Assembly (NCBI RefSeq): GCF_947500075.1
Contig: NZ_CANMQS010000005.1
Span: 310,001 to 374,000, forward strand
Direction of reading: 5' to 3'
Length of the DNA: 64,000 nucleotides
From: an uncultured Sulfitobacter sp.
GTDB lineage: Bacteria; Pseudomonadota; Alphaproteobacteria; Rhodobacterales; Rhodobacteraceae
The position numbers and the translations under genes are program-made. The notes below the pieces were generated by a model. It had not been told where the DNA came from and ran no database searches. It worked only from the letters and a program-made list of their open reading frames with translations. Positions 56,703-64,000 of this stretch are shown piece by piece. Position 1 is the first letter of the stretch. Each line of letters opens with the position of its first letter.

Positions 56703-57679
56703 TTGCGCGTCGCCTCGGCCAATTCGCGAAAGGCATCAACGGCGGTGGCGGGCATCAGAACGTCCCATGCGGCCCGGCTGCGCGTCTTGAAGTCTTCCAG
56801 AGCCGCGCTGTCCAGGGTCGAAACCGTTACGCCGTTTTTCTTCAGCCCTTCGATTTCAGTGCTGGCTGCCTTTGTGGTCCACGCGCGGTTGTTGGTGTTG
56901 GCGGTGGACACGGCCGCGTCGACGATCGCTTTGGTTGCGTCGTCCAGACCTGCGTACCAATCAGCCGACATCAAGGCCGAGCGGAACGGCGTGCCCGCAC
57001 CAAGATCGGTGTAATGGGTCAGAAACTCGGTATGGCGAAAGATCAGCGCCACGACTGGCGGGTTGAAATAGCCGTCCACGATGCCCTGCTGCACAGCGCC
57101 TGCAAACTCGGGCATGTCCACGACGACACCCTGCACGCCCCACTGCTTGAAAAGTTCGATCTGGCTGGCATCAATGGCACGCAGCCGCACGCCGTCCAAA
57201 TCAGCCACGTTTGCCACGGGCTTGCCAGAGTTGAAAACACCCATCGTGCCGCCCAGTCCGGTCAGCGCTGCGATGCGGATGCCCTGGGCCTCCATTGATG
57301 CGCGGATCCCGTTCATCAGGTCACTTTCGGTGTCCTGCGTCGCGCGAAAGAAGTGCTCCATGTCATCAAACATATAAGGGGCCAGGAAGCCCAGAACCGT
57401 TTCGTCCACCTCCTTGATCATCACGAAATTGGTAAGCCCGAATTGCAGTAGTCCCTGGCTTAGCTGATCGACGATTTCGGGGTCCTTTCCCAGCGCACCA
57501 CCGGTGAACACTGTGGCCTCCAGGCCTGCATCGCGGAGACCGGCAGCAAGGTCTTCGGCATAGACCCAATCGGCGCAGGCATCTACCGGTGGGCACCCCA
57601 CCGCGATCTTGATTTCATCTGCCCATGCCGGTGCTGCCGTAAGCATCCCTATGGCCATTGCATATAACATATTCTTCAT
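56699..57679 (-). CDS. TRAP transporter substrate-binding protein (DctP family)
   Basis: A 326-aa periplasmic protein with a signal peptide (about 1-20, ending AWA). VRLRAIDASQIELFKQWGVQGVVVDMPEFAGAVQQGIVDGYF is the DctP core with the substrate Arg. Two Cys in VGCPPVDACADW near the mature N-terminus may form a disulfide. The ligand is unknown, but the amidase, OCD-family and kynurenine genes nearby suggest an aromatic amino acid derivative or amide. Confidence 0.88.
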   Translation of the reverse strand: MKNMLYAMAIGMLTAAPAWADEIKIAVGCPPVDACADWVYAEDLAAGLRDAGLEATVFTGGALGKDPEIVDQLSQGLLQFGLTNFVMIKEVDETVLGFLAPYMFDDMEHFFRATQDTESDLMNGIRASMEAQGIRIAALTGLGGTMGVFNSGKPVANVADLDGVRLRAIDASQIELFKQWGVQGVVVDMPEFAGAVQQGIVDGYFNPPVVALIFRHTEFLTHYTDLGAGTPFRSALMSADWYAGLDDATKAIVDAAVSTANTNNRAWTTKAASTEIEGLKKNGVTVSTLDSAALEDFKTRSRAAWDVLMPATAVDAFRELAEATRK

Positions 57680-57703
57680 CGTCGTTCTCCCAGGTTGAAA
57701 AAG

Positions 57704-59023
57704 TTATCGGATAAGGCCTAATACGCGCGGCAGGGCGAGGGTAATTTCGGGCAGTAGGATCAGCAGGATCAACAAGGTGAGTTGCACGATCAGAAACGGC
57801 AGAATGGCAAGGCTGAGGCGCAGGTAATTGACACCACTGGCCGCAGAAATGACCATCAGGCAGCCACCGAAGGGGGGTGAGATCAGGCCCAGCGTCAGGT
57901 TCAGACAGCTTACCACGCCCACATGCACCGGATCCGCGCCGCCCGCGATGGCCGCCGGGATCAGCACCGGCACCAGCAGCACAAGCGCCATGGACACATC
58001 CATCACCATGCCTGCCAGAAACATGATGCCACTGGCCAGCAGGAAGTAAGACGTGCTGTTCAATCCTGCTGACTGCACCCATGAGGCGATCTGCTCGGGC
58101 ACCTGCAAAAGCCCCATCAGGTAGCCGAACACCGCCGCTGCAAAGAGGATCATAAAGATCGACCCGGTCAGCATGACCGTGCGCTCAACCGATGCGGAGG
58201 TCAGGCTTGCCGTGATGCGCACTGCGTCACCGGGGCTGTTGCGGTCCAGAAGGGCATAGGCAAAGACCAGCAGCAGCGTGATCGCAACCGCGATGCCTGC
58301 CGCCTCTGTCGGGGTGACAAGGCCGAAAACGATGCCCGCCACGATGGTGATCGGGATCAACAGGGCGGGCAGCGCGCGCAGGATGGTTGCGGCGACGGGA
58401 GGCAGGCTTTCTGCCGTGCCGCCAGGGTGGTTCTCGCGGCGGGCGATCCAGAAGTTGTAGCCGCCCAGAAATACCGCCATCAGCAGCCCCGGCACGATGC
58501 CACCCGCAAAAAGGGCCGCGACCGAGACATTCATCAACGCGCCATAAAAGATCATTACGATGCTGGGCGGGATGATCGGCCCGATGACGCAACTGGCCGC
58601 CGTCAACGCTGCGGCAAAGTCGCGGCGATACCCTTTTTCCGCCATCGCGGGCACTAATGTGTTGGTCGTCGCCGCCGCATCAGCCACCGCAGAGCCCGAG
58701 ATCCCCGCCAGAAAGACGCTGGAGGCGATGTTGACGTAGCCCAAACCGCCTTTCAGCCGTCCCACGATCAGCATGGCCAGATCGATCAACACCCGCGTGA
58801 CGCCGCCCTTTGTCATGGTCTCGCCCGCCAGAATGAACAGCGGCATTGCCAGAAAGGTAAAGACGTCGATCTGGCTGAAGATGCGCTGCGGCAGGATGCC
58901 CAGATAAGCGGCATGATCGCTGAAAACAAAGGCCAGCACGGCGGCGGCGCCCGCGACATAACTGATCGCGACCCCTGACAGGATCGCCGCCAACGCAAAC
59001 GCAAAGAGAAGCAGCCAGATCAT
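57704..59023 (-). CDS. TRAP transporter large permease (DctM family)
   Basis: A 439-aa integral membrane protein with about 12 helices. GISGSAVADAAATTNTLVPAMAEKGY and CVIGPIIPPSIVMIFYGA are the conserved motifs, and GVVSCLNLTLGLISPPFGGCLMV the C-terminal one. It is the first gene of the minus-strand operon and is transcribed divergently from the XRE-cupin regulator across an 83-base operator region. Confidence 0.9.
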   Translation of the reverse strand: MIWLLLFAFALAAILSGVAISYVAGAAAVLAFVFSDHAAYLGILPQRIFSQIDVFTFLAMPLFILAGETMTKGGVTRVLIDLAMLIVGRLKGGLGYVNIASSVFLAGISGSAVADAAATTNTLVPAMAEKGYRRDFAAALTAASCVIGPIIPPSIVMIFYGALMNVSVAALFAGGIVPGLLMAVFLGGYNFWIARRENHPGGTAESLPPVAATILRALPALLIPITIVAGIVFGLVTPTEAAGIAVAITLLLVFAYALLDRNSPGDAVRITASLTSASVERTVMLTGSIFMILFAAAVFGYLMGLLQVPEQIASWVQSAGLNSTSYFLLASGIMFLAGMVMDVSMALVLLVPVLIPAAIAGGADPVHVGVVSCLNLTLGLISPPFGGCLMVISAASGVNYLRLSLAILPFLIVQLTLLILLILLPEITLALPRVLGLIR

Positions 59024-59050
59024 GAAAAAAACTCCTTGAGGTCAGCATAG

Positions 59051-59097
59051 TTTTCCGATAGGAAAAATGTCAACGAATTTTATTATCGGAAAAATGT
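59051..59097. promoter_or_regulatory. Repeated operator between TRAP operon and XRE-cupin gene
   Basis: TTTTCCGATA (59051-59060) is an exact reverse complement of TATCGGAAAA (59084-59093). GGAAAAATGT also occurs twice as a direct repeat (59061-59070 and 59088-59097). The first site forms its own TTTTCC-GATA-GGAAAA dyad. This is a good candidate binding region for the XRE protein. Confidence 0.65.
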
Positions 59098-59106
59098 GAA
59101 GCCAAA

Positions 59107-59745
59107 ATGGTCAAGAAAGAAATGGCGGGCCTTGCGGAAAATCATCGCGCAGCCTTTGGGGAGCGCGTTCAGAAGCTACGCAAGGCGCAAAACCTCACGT
59201 TGCAGCAGGTCTCGAAGGCCAGTGAGCTTGCGGTATCCACAGTTTCCAAAATTGAAAACTCCCACCTTTCACCCACCTATGACGTGATGCTGAAGCTTAG
59301 TGCGGGTCTGGGCACTGACTTGGTTTCCCTATTGGAAAATTCGCCAACGCTTACGCCGAAGCCCACGAGTTCAGGGCGGCTGGCTGTTTCACGCGGAAAC
59401 GAACTGTCAAAACTGAACGCGGGCCCATATGTCTATGAACCCATTGGAACGCAGCTCAAGAACACGCTGATCGATGCAACCTTTGTGACCGTCACAGCCC
59501 GCGATGTGGAGGCGTTCAAGGACCCCATTCGCCACGCCGGCGAGGAACTGGTGGTGGTCATCAGCGGTGCGGTGGAACTGCACACTGATCTCTACGAGCC
59601 CATCCGCCTGAATGCCGGCGACAGCGTCTATTACGACGCGGGCATGTCACACGCCTATATCTCGGTCAGCGATGACGATGCCCGCATTCTCAACATTGTG
59701 TCCGGCGCCTCCATGAAAGGGTTGCTGCATGCTGAGCAGGGATGA
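59107..59745 (+). CDS. XRE-cupin transcriptional regulator
   Basis: A 212-aa regulator. The N-terminal helix-turn-helix (FGERVQKLRKAQNLTLQQVSKASELAVSTVSKIEN, about residues 17-51) is XRE-type, and the C-terminal cupin_2 domain (about 120-205) contains HAGEELVVVISGAVELHTD and DSVYYDAGMSHAYIS. Proteins of this plan sense small metabolites and control divergent transporters. An internal ATG at 59122 is an alternative start with a better AAGAAAG site. The 3-prime end overlaps the amidase gene by 17 bases. Confidence 0.88.
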   Translation: MVKKEMAGLAENHRAAFGERVQKLRKAQNLTLQQVSKASELAVSTVSKIENSHLSPTYDVMLKLSAGLGTDLVSLLENSPTLTPKPTSSGRLAVSRGNELSKLNAGPYVYEPIGTQLKNTLIDATFVTVTARDVEAFKDPIRHAGEELVVVISGAVELHTDLYEPIRLNAGDSVYYDAGMSHAYISVSDDDARILNIVSGASMKGLLHAEQG

Positions 59746-61165
59746 ATGGGTCCGCCATGACCTTGTCGGAATGGCCGAATTGGCAGCCTCGGGCGCGGTG
59801 TCGCGGCGGGACATCCTGCTGACGGCAATCCGCGAGATCGAGCGTCTGAACCCTGCGCTGAATGCGGTCAATGTCACACAATTCGAACAGGCGCTCGACG
59901 CTCTGGACAAGGCACCAGAGGATGCGCGCTTTGCCGGGCTGCCCTATCTGATCAAAGACTTGCACGCACCGGTCAAGGGCATGCCGCTGTCCAATGGCAG
60001 TGTTCGGTTCAAAGGCACCGTTTTCGATTTCGATTCGACCACAGTGTCCCGCCTGCGTGGCAGTGGCCTTGCGTTTCTGGGCCGGACGGCATCGCCCGAG
60101 TTTGGCCTGTCGCTGGCGACCGAAAGTGAGGCCTGGGGCATCAGCCGCAATCCGTGGAACCTTGAACGTGGTGCCGGGGGGTCCAGCGGCGGGTCTGCGG
60201 CGGCTGTTGCCTCTGGCATGTTGCCCGCCGCACATGCGACGGATAGCGCCGGGTCAATTCGCATCCCTGCGGCGTTTAACGGTCTGGTCGGGTTGAAGCC
60301 TACCCGCGCCATCAATGCCTTTGGCCCGCACAGGGGGGATCCGAATTTTGGCATGAGCCATGAGCATGCAGTCACCCGCACGGTCCGCGACACTGCCGCC
60401 TTGCTCGATATCACTGCTGGCCCTGATGCGGGCTGCCCCTATTTTACCGCCAAGCCGGATACAGCGTTTGAGGCGTTGATCGAAACGCCACCGGCGCGGT
60501 TGAAGATCGGCTTTGTCACGACACAGTTTCACGGGGACGTGGTCGACGGGCAGAGCAAATTGGCGGTCGAGCGGACGGCAAAATTGCTTGAGGATCTTGG
60601 GCATACAGTGACGCCCGCCATGCCGCAATTCGACAGCGCCCTGCTGACGGACACGATGATCCGGCTGTTGATGGGGTCGCTTGCGGGACTGTTTGTCGGC
60701 ACCCCGATGGCGGAAGATACCGACCTAGAGGGATTTCAAGACATCACCAGACAAGCGATCCGGTTCTCCCAAAGCACATCTCTTGGCGAACACCTGCAAC
60801 GCGCAGGCATCATCAACCAACAGGTGCGCGCGCTTGCCCGGTACTTTGAGACCTTTGACGTGCTGCTGACGCCCGCCACCAACGGGCCTGCGCCCGCGCA
60901 TGGCGTGCTGCGCATGGATCAAGGCGATCTGGATGGCTTTCTGGAGCGTCTTTTCACAATCAGCCCGTTCAGCGCCGCCTTCAACGCCTCCGGCCAGCCC
61001 GCCATCAGCCTGCCGGTGCACGAAACCCCGGATGGCCTGCCCATTGGCATCCAGCTGGTGGCCGGATTTGCGCGTGATGCGACGCTGTTGCGGCTTGCGG
61101 CGCAGCTTGAGGCGGCCAGCACATGGAACACAACTGCACCTGATCAGGGTGCTTTGACAGCGTAA
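59729..61165 (+). CDS. Amidase signature family enzyme
   Basis: A 478-aa amidase with the Ser-cisSer-Lys triad visible: K76 in LPYLIKDLHAP, S152 in GGSSGGSA, and S176 in TDSAGSIRIPA. The usual length and the NPWNLERGAGGSSGG entry to the signature support it. It is translationally coupled to the XRE-cupin gene. The substrate is unknown. Because kynA and kynU follow without a recognisable kynB, hydrolysis of N-formylkynurenine or of an imported amide is a reasonable guess. Confidence 0.88.
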   Translation: MLSRDEWVRHDLVGMAELAASGAVSRRDILLTAIREIERLNPALNAVNVTQFEQALDALDKAPEDARFAGLPYLIKDLHAPVKGMPLSNGSVRFKGTVFDFDSTTVSRLRGSGLAFLGRTASPEFGLSLATESEAWGISRNPWNLERGAGGSSGGSAAAVASGMLPAAHATDSAGSIRIPAAFNGLVGLKPTRAINAFGPHRGDPNFGMSHEHAVTRTVRDTAALLDITAGPDAGCPYFTAKPDTAFEALIETPPARLKIGFVTTQFHGDVVDGQSKLAVERTAKLLEDLGHTVTPAMPQFDSALLTDTMIRLLMGSLAGLFVGTPMAEDTDLEGFQDITRQAIRFSQSTSLGEHLQRAGIINQQVRALARYFETFDVLLTPATNGPAPAHGVLRMDQGDLDGFLERLFTISPFSAAFNASGQPAISLPVHETPDGLPIGIQLVAGFARDATLLRLAAQLEAASTWNTTAPDQGALTA

Positions 61166-61174
61166 GGAAAACAA

Positions 61175-61588
61175 ATGTCGACTGCAAAAGATGCCCTGCA
61201 GGGCCTGTTCACCGCCCTTGAGGAACGCAACCACGCCGCGGCAATGGACTGTTTCACGGATGACGCCGTGTTATTCGATCCGCACTACCCGACCCCAAAA
61301 ATGGAGGGTCGTGCGGCGATCGCCAAGGGGCTGACTTGGGGGCTCAAGTCGATGAAGCAGTTCGGCTTTACCATCGAAAAGACCTATCAGGGTGAAAACG
61401 GCACATCCTGCGCTGTTGAGATCGACACCCATCATTTTCTTTCAGGCGGGCAAGAATTACGCTTCCCACAGGCGTTCTTTGTCGAAACGACAGACGGCAA
61501 GATATCCGCGTTTCGTGCCTATGAGCCTTATGGGCCGAATGGTTTCATGGGCTTCATGCTGAGGTTGTCTCACAAGTTCGCCAAGTGA
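61175..61588 (+). CDS. NTF2/SnoaL-like protein
   Basis: A 137-aa protein with the NTF2-like cone fold: an N-terminal helix region (LFTALEERNHAAAMDCFTDDAVLFDP), then FPQAFFVETTDGKISAFRAYEPYG. Members are ketosteroid isomerases, polyketide cyclases or ligand-binding proteins. It follows the amidase by 9 bases, so it is in the operon. No catalytic residue set could be assigned. Confidence 0.75.
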   Translation: MSTAKDALQGLFTALEERNHAAAMDCFTDDAVLFDPHYPTPKMEGRAAIAKGLTWGLKSMKQFGFTIEKTYQGENGTSCAVEIDTHHFLSGGQELRFPQAFFVETTDGKISAFRAYEPYGPNGFMGFMLRLSHKFAK

Positions 61589-61748
61589 GGCGCTGCTGAC
61601 CGCAAAAGCAAATGCGCCCAAGCGTGAGTGCAGGACAGGTATCAGCCCAGGCAGATACGGCGCGAGCGGTGACCCTCTACGCCCGTAAGTGGGTCACGGG
61701 CCACCCTGGTTTGGGTACATTCTCAAAACATCTGATTGGAGATTCCCA

Positions 61749-62582
61749 GTGACAGGAGCATACGACCCGCAAAGCGACGGGGCCAAAATGTCATTTGCCC
61801 AAGACATGAGCTATTCTGACTATCTGGCGCTTGACCCGATCCTGGGGGCGCAGAAACGCCTGTCCCCTGCGCACGACGAGATGTTGTTCATCATCCAGCA
61901 TCAGACATCCGAACTTTGGATGCGGCTGGTCTTGCACGAGTTATCGACAGCGCGAGAGGCTTTGGCACAGGGCGACTTTCCATCCGCTCTCAAAATGCTG
62001 AGCCGGGTCGCACGGATATTTGAGCAACTCAACAACGCCTGGGACGTGTTGCGCACCATGACACCCAGCGAATACACCCAGTTCCGCGATGACCTTGGGG
62101 CCTCCTCCGGTTTCCAGTCACACCAATACCGTCTGATCGAGTTCATTCTTGGCAACCGCAACCGCGCCATGATGAAGGTCCATGAACACCGCCCCGAACT
62201 CCATCATATGTTGGGGCAGGAACTGACAACGCGCTCGGTCTATCATGTTGCGTTGGATCAGCTGGCGCAGGCGCTGAATGTTGAGTTTGAGACGTCGATC
62301 TTTCGAATGGATACGCCCCACGTGGCGGACCCGAAGGTGATGGAGGCTTGGGCAACGATCTACAAGGACCTGGGCAAACACTGGGCCCTCTACGAACTGG
62401 CTGAAAAGCTTGTCGATCTAGAAGACTACTTTCGCCGCTGGCGTTTCAATCACGTCACCACCGTGGAGCGGATCATTGGTTTCAAACGTGGGACTGGCGG
62501 CACTTCGGGTGTGAGGTATCTGCGCAAAATGCTCGAAGTGGAACTGTTCCCGGAGCTTTGGAACGTGAGGGGACAGCTATGA
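61749..62582 (+). CDS. kynA: Tryptophan 2,3-dioxygenase
   Basis: A 277-aa heme dioxygenase opening the indole ring of L-tryptophan to N-formylkynurenine. MSYSDYLALDPILGAQ, HDEMLFIIQHQTSELWMRLVLHEL, the SGFQSHQYRLIEFILGN block and RWRFNHVTTVERIIGFKRGTGGTSG near the C-terminus are diagnostic, the last with the proximal heme His. I start at the GTG preceded by GGAG; an internal ATG at 61788 would give a shorter protein. The stop overlaps kynU as ATGA. Confidence 0.94.
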   Translation: MTGAYDPQSDGAKMSFAQDMSYSDYLALDPILGAQKRLSPAHDEMLFIIQHQTSELWMRLVLHELSTAREALAQGDFPSALKMLSRVARIFEQLNNAWDVLRTMTPSEYTQFRDDLGASSGFQSHQYRLIEFILGNRNRAMMKVHEHRPELHHMLGQELTTRSVYHVALDQLAQALNVEFETSIFRMDTPHVADPKVMEAWATIYKDLGKHWALYELAEKLVDLEDYFRRWRFNHVTTVERIIGFKRGTGGTSGVRYLRKMLEVELFPELWNVRGQL

Positions 62583-63781
62583 AAGATCAGCGGGTGAACT
62601 TGCCTGTCAAAGACCGCTTTGTCCTGCCCGAAGGCATGATTTACCTTGACGGAAATTCGCTTGGGCCGCTACCCTGCGGTGTGGAGCAGGCGGTTTCAAA
62701 CGCGGTCACCGCACAGTGGGGCGGCCATTTGATCAAGGCCTGGAACGTTGATGGCTGGATGAACCAGCCCATGCGTGTGGGTAACAAGATCAGCCGTCTT
62801 CTGGGCGCAGCCAAAGACAGCATTACGATGGGCGATACGCTGTCAGTCAAAGTGTTTCAGGCGCTGGCATCGTCTTTGAAACTGCGCCCCGACCGCAAGG
62901 TCATTTTGTCTGACAGTGGCAATTTCCCCTCCGATCTGTACATGGCGCAAGGGTTGATCCAACACTTGGATCAAGGCCACGAATTGCGGATTGTGCCGCC
63001 AGAAGATGTCGCCGCAGCCCTCACGGATGAGGTCGCGGTTGCCATGATCACGCAGGTTGATTACCGCACTGGCCGCATGCACGACATGCAACACGTCACA
63101 CAGGCCGCCCACGCTTGCGGGGCCGTCATGCTGTGGGATCTGGCCCATAGCGCGGGGGCGGTCCCGGTTGATCTGACAAAGTCACAATGTGAGTTTGCTG
63201 TGGGGTGCACCTATAAGTACCTTAATGGCGGACCAGGGGCCCCCGCCTTCATTTATGTCCGTCCTGACCTGATTGGGCAAATTTCTCCCGCCCTTAGCGG
63301 CTGGTTGGGACATGATGCACCTTTTGCGTTTGAGTCAAATTACCGGCCGGCGCCTGATATCGAGCGGATGCGTGTCGGCACACCGCCAGTTCTCCAACTG
63401 ACGACGCTGGAAACCGCGTTAGACGCATGGGACGGGGTCGATATGCAGGACCTCCGCAAGGCAAGCCTGCACTTGTCAGACGTGTTCATTTCTCAGGTTG
63501 AGGCCAAATGCCCATCTTTGACTCTAATCAGTCCGAGAAATGGCGCAGAGCGAGGCAGCCAAGTGTCCTTCGCGTTTGATCACGGATATGCGATGGTTCA
63601 GGCGCTGATTGCGCGCGATGTGATTGGTGATTTTCGCGCACCAAATGTGATGCGCTTTGGATTTACACCGCTTTACCTGGACGAAACCGACGTCCGCCGG
63701 GCAGTCGATATTCTTGCCGACGTTCTGGATAACCGACTTTGGGACAGGCCGGAATTCCAGTCCGTCAATCACGTGACCTGA
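62579..63781 (+). CDS. kynU: Kynureninase
   Basis: A 400-aa PLP enzyme splitting kynurenine to anthranilate and alanine. YLDGNSLGPLP near the N-terminus, LWDLAHSAGAVPVDL with the PLP-binding Asp, and GCTYKYLNGGPGAPAFIYV with the Schiff-base Lys are clear. The RMRVGTPPVLQLTTLE block is the substrate region. ATGA coupling with kynA and the shared operon indicate tryptophan catabolism toward anthranilate. An upstream in-frame ATG inside kynA is ignored. Confidence 0.95.
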   Translation: MKDQRVNLPVKDRFVLPEGMIYLDGNSLGPLPCGVEQAVSNAVTAQWGGHLIKAWNVDGWMNQPMRVGNKISRLLGAAKDSITMGDTLSVKVFQALASSLKLRPDRKVILSDSGNFPSDLYMAQGLIQHLDQGHELRIVPPEDVAAALTDEVAVAMITQVDYRTGRMHDMQHVTQAAHACGAVMLWDLAHSAGAVPVDLTKSQCEFAVGCTYKYLNGGPGAPAFIYVRPDLIGQISPALSGWLGHDAPFAFESNYRPAPDIERMRVGTPPVLQLTTLETALDAWDGVDMQDLRKASLHLSDVFISQVEAKCPSLTLISPRNGAERGSQVSFAFDHGYAMVQALIARDVIGDFRAPNVMRFGFTPLYLDETDVRRAVDILADVLDNRLWDRPEFQSVNHVT

Positions 63782-63787
63782 CAGGAA

Positions 63788-64000
63788 CTAAATCGGGTAT
63801 GCGGCAGTTGCCTTGTCAGCGAGGGGCACAGCCCTGCCATCCTGAACATGCAGCCTTTTACCCCTTTCAGCTATGCGGGTTCCGAGCTGAATGCGGTGCC
63901 GTTGTCTAACCGATTGACCGCCCATGACGCTCTCAGTTGGATACGGCAAACTAGGTCCGCATCGCTTGGCCCAAGACTTCATTGAAGGATGCGAAAAACC
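63788..64000 (-). CDS. Possible C-terminal end of an unidentified gene entering from the right edge
   Basis: A minus-strand frame is open from the right edge to a stop at 63788 (about 70 codons). The end region (IQLGTRIAERGKRL then DGRAVPLADKATAAYPI) looks plausible as protein, but no family was recognised, and it may be a shadow frame. It would be convergent with kynU, 6 bases apart. Confidence 0.3.
   Translation of the reverse strand, partial: GFSHPSMKSWAKRCGPSLPYPTESVMGGQSVRQRHRIQLGTRIAERGKRLHVQDGRAVPLADKATAAYPI

Overview
The window reads as chromosomal DNA of a Rhodobacteraceae (Roseobacter-group) alphaproteobacterium. The evidence is high-GC coding with ATGA-coupled operons, a Paracoccus-type nir/nor gene order (norC, nirI/nirS, fused nirDL), ALAS-type hemA, and many TRAP and ABC uptake systems with LysR and XRE-cupin regulators. 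Assignments rest on reading the sequence only; no database search was run.

Positions 1-14023 form a denitrification island. norC (cut at its stop codon by the left edge), a cytochrome c and nirI lie on the minus strand. On the plus strand run nirS-nirE-nirC-nirF-nirDL-nirG-nirH-nirJ-nirN, a CbiX/SirB-like putative chelatase, a small membrane protein and hemA. NirS is the cytochrome cd1 nitrite reductase, and NirE/F/DL/G/H/J/N make its heme d1. Three FNR/NnrR-type palindromes (before norC, between nirI and nirS, before hemA) suggest one NO/low-oxygen regulon that includes 5-aminolevulinate supply.

Positions 14154-20840 hold a three-gene phosphorelay: a 1778-aa hybrid kinase with about seven GAF domains, an HPt protein and a receiver-class III cyclase. 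Positions 20844-32239 (all minus) hold a phnCDE1E2 phosph(on)ate importer between two HAD phosphatases, a CHASE-PAS histidine kinase, a small hypothetical gene, a VOC protein, an IsdG-like monooxygenase with a ChaN-like protein, and an orphan ThDP enzyme. Positions 32401-35541 carry choXWV-type quaternary amine uptake, interrupted at the choW/choV junction by a small AT-richer ORF between 17-bp direct repeats.

Positions 35709-51727 look like a lactam/amino-acid use region. It contains a DUF2848 protein, LysR regulators, a DUF1445 (D-glutamate cyclase-like) protein, a TRAP system, a lone Fe(III)-type binding protein, a split PxpA-BCCP-biotin carboxylase-PxpB-PxpC operon, and a TorT-like ABC importer. 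glcB (malate synthase G) follows, and then about 1.2 kb with no convincing gene. Positions 55231-63781 appear lower in GC and look accessory: a TRAP transporter with an ornithine-cyclodeaminase-family enzyme, divergent from an XRE-cupin regulator, amidase, NTF2-like protein, kynA and kynU (tryptophan to anthranilate). No rRNA, tRNA, CRISPR array or intact insertion sequence was recognised.
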